Origin: Acinetobacter bereziniae LMG 1003 = CIP 70.12
Lineage (GTDB): Bacteria; Pseudomonadota; Gammaproteobacteria; Pseudomonadales; Moraxellaceae
Reading direction: 5' to 3'
NCBI RefSeq assembly: GCF_000368925.1
Contig: NZ_KB849755.1
Coordinates: forward strand, 401,639 to 465,638
Length of the DNA: 64,000 nt
Below the pieces are notes generated by a model that saw nothing but the letters and a program-made list of their open reading frames with translations, ran no database searches and had not been told where the DNA came from. Positions 62,344-64,000 of the stretch are shown here, one piece after another (within the stretch, counting starts at the first letter, position 1; each line of letters starts with the position of its first letter). Made by a program: the position numbers and the translations under genes.

Positions 62344-64000
62344 TTATCCAAACTGTAAAGCACAACTAATTGCAGCTTGAGTCGCAGTTATATCAACTTC
62401 CGCCATTTTCGCTTCAGCTTCCAATTCATCCAATCGTTCACGCAATGTCATTGTTATTTCTTCAATGTTGCCCTGTGGGTCTGTACGGCTTACTGAAATC
62501 AATTGATCAGGGTTTTGCATAATAATATCTAGTGCTGCTTTTTCCTCATAAGAATCACCAAACAATGTGCCTTGACGTGGATCGCCCATGTTCTCGACTT
62601 CATTAATCTTGGATTGAATATTCTCTCCAATGGCTTTTGCACTGCGATTATTGGTGTCAAAAACATTTAGAAAGTCTTTTGCACCAGGTGACAAACCATC
62701 ATCAAACAAAGTGCCCTGATTCAGATAATCCTGAACAGGTAAGCCATTGGCTTTTAGGTCACTGTATTTCTGCACAGCTTGCGCCAAATCGCTCGCAATT
62801 GTGTTTTGGTGTCTACCACCTTGTTTTACTAAATCATTCAATTGTGAGAGCTGAGGCGCTGATTTAAGCAATGCATTTAATACTGTCTTGCTGTCATCAT
62901 CTAAGTTTTCAGAAAGTCGCTTAACGAGATTCGAGTCACCATAGGCACGTTGAACAATTGCAGACTCAATTCGACGCTTTCCATCTTGCGAAAGTTTGCC
63001 ATCACTGGTGATTGCATTTGCTCGTTCTGTTTGTGGTAATTGGTCTACAAAACCACGAACATAATCCATGCTTTGATCAAGATTAATTGTGCCATCATTA
63101 TTGATTTTTAAGAGACTCGAGTCAGGAAGTTTATCTGCATCATTGACAGCTCGTTCTGTACTACTGAATTGCGCTACATCACTTTGATTGGCAAGCTTTG
63201 CGAACTCTACGCGATCAGTATCTGTTAGACGTGTACGAACCAAAACAGGGTTATTGATACCCTCTATATCCAAACCTCGAGTGTTTGCAAAATCTTGAAC
63301 AAATTGTCGATAGGCTTCACCTTTGCCCTGTTCATATGCCTTACTGATTGCCAATGTTCGACCATTACCCGATTCAACAACATTGTCCATACCGATGATA
63401 GGCGCACCATCTGAAAGTTTATACGACTCACCCAACCATTCAGGTTTAATATCATTCGCCATATCCTCAATCTGTTGGCGTGATGCTTCCCTTGTTCGGT
63501 CACGTGGTTGCAATTCGCTTGGGTAGTTTGGATTAACCCCATAGGCTTGATCATTGGATGCAATCAAATCGCTTAATGATTTGACCTCATACGCAAAGTC
63601 GTAACTTGAACCATCTAAGCCAATAGAAGTGCCAATATTATTACCGGTATAGTTTTTATATTTTCCAGTATTAAGAAAATCTCTCACTCGGTTGACATAA
63701 TTAATTGTTTCTTGTGCTTTAGGTTTGCCATTTTTCTGCATAGCTTTACCATTTACAAAGCCACCATTGTAATGAGCTGCTAAAACTAAAGGGTCTTTGG
63801 TTTTATATTGCTCAGACATTTCTCGAACAAGATATAAAGCCATTTCAGTTGCATCATTAGGATTGTTTATATCCCATTTTTTACCATAGGTTTTCTCAAG
63901 CCCTGCCTGAGTTTCAGGCATAATTTGCATGATTGATTTCGCCCCTACAGGTGAAACCTGATTATTGTTTGACTTCTCACCTGCTCGACGGATAGCGAGT
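62344..64000 (-). CDS. Polyvalent phage protein: lytic transglycosylase plus ParB-like domain (partial)
   Basis: The visible 552 residues are the C-terminal part; the frame is open through the right edge. First comes a soluble-lytic-transglycosylase fold (VSPVGAKSIMQIMPETQAGL, LVLAAHYNGG), used to open the cell wall during DNA ejection. Then a DdrB/ParB-like domain (about 63530-63030, KPEWLGESYKLSDGAPIIGM, VESGNGRTLAISKAY), known from polyvalent proteins that phages and plasmids inject with their DNA. A helical tail ends TATQAAISCALQFG. The family is normally several thousand residues long. The catalytic Glu of the transglycosylase would lie to the right of the window. Confidence 0.75.
   Translation of the reverse strand, partial: LAIRRAGEKSNNNQVSPVGAKSIMQIMPETQAGLEKTYGKKWDINNPNDATEMALYLVREMSEQYKTKDPLVLAAHYNGGFVNGKAMQKNGKPKAQETINYVNRVRDFLNTGKYKNYTGNNIGTSIGLDGSSYDFAYEVKSLSDLIASNDQAYGVNPNYPSELQPRDRTREASRQQIEDMANDIKPEWLGESYKLSDGAPIIGMDNVVESGNGRTLAISKAYEQGKGEAYRQFVQDFANTRGLDIEGINNPVLVRTRLTDTDRVEFAKLANQSDVAQFSSTERAVNDADKLPDSSLLKINNDGTINLDQSMDYVRGFVDQLPQTERANAITSDGKLSQDGKRRIESAIVQRAYGDSNLVKRLSENLDDDSKTVLNALLKSAPQLSQLNDLVKQGGRHQNTIASDLAQAVQKYSDLKANGLPVQDYLNQGTLFDDGLSPGAKDFLNVFDTNNRSAKAIGENIQSKINEVENMGDPRQGTLFGDSYEEKAALDIIMQNPDQLISVSRTDPQGNIEEITMTLRERLDELEAEAKMAEVDITATQAAISCALQFG

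Overview
The window looks like a chromosomal segment of an Acinetobacter species. This is an inference from the low G+C content, the style of the proteins and the gene content: a MoxR-DUF58-TgpA operon, an efp/epmB pair, a long AmpG, a FimX-like protein beside a PilZ protein, NlpD and SurE. No rRNA or species marker is present, so the species is not fixed.

Layout. Positions 1-2600 hold purine salvage (a frameshifted adenosine deaminase and an NCS2 purine permease) and a small membrane protein. Positions 2909-11725 are one leftward operon for a tripartite RND efflux pump with two different RND permeases (MdtABC/MuxABC type). Positions 11850-19160 are an iron block: a FecI-like ECF sigma factor behind a Fur-box-like site, a TonB-dependent siderophore receptor, a sterol-desaturase-family enzyme, an AraC regulator and a second TonB receptor with its own Fur-box-like site.

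Positions 19246-25218 are accessory DNA. A type I-F CRISPR array (7 repeats, 6 spacers) is followed by a Fic-domain gene whose upstream region carries seven helically phased TTTGACA boxes, then by a second I-F array with the same repeat. The second array stops in mid-repeat and is fused to the 3' part of a DUF3631 (P4-like primase/helicase) gene. That gene belongs to the remains of an integrative element (AlpA-like regulator, two unknown genes, tyrosine integrase) next to tRNA-Val(GAC). No cas genes are present. The arrangement suggests a deletion that removed one end of the element together with the leader side of the CRISPR locus.

Positions 25263-51980 are mostly core chromosome: tgpA-DUF58-moxR, panE, ybdD-cstA, efp and divergent epmB, the PilZ and FimX-like c-di-GMP effector pair, rpmE, a bile-acid-symporter-family permease, gloA, ampG (with an unusual ~200-residue insertion), a Lon-like protease, grxD, argD, a LysR regulator, nlpD and surE. 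Two intergenic stretches hold structure that the genes do not explain: four consecutive perfect hairpins at 30695-30814, and a nested three-stem inverted-repeat element at 34651-34784.

From 52136 to the right edge is part of a prophage with podovirus-like genes: integrase, endolysin, holin, T7-type tail spike, T7-type large terminase, a probable small terminase, and very large virion/ejection or polyvalent proteins with a lytic transglycosylase and a ParB-like domain. Three of its gene junctions share one design: a decamer ACCCAACAAA, then a terminator-like hairpin with a U tract, then a start codon within about 30 nt.
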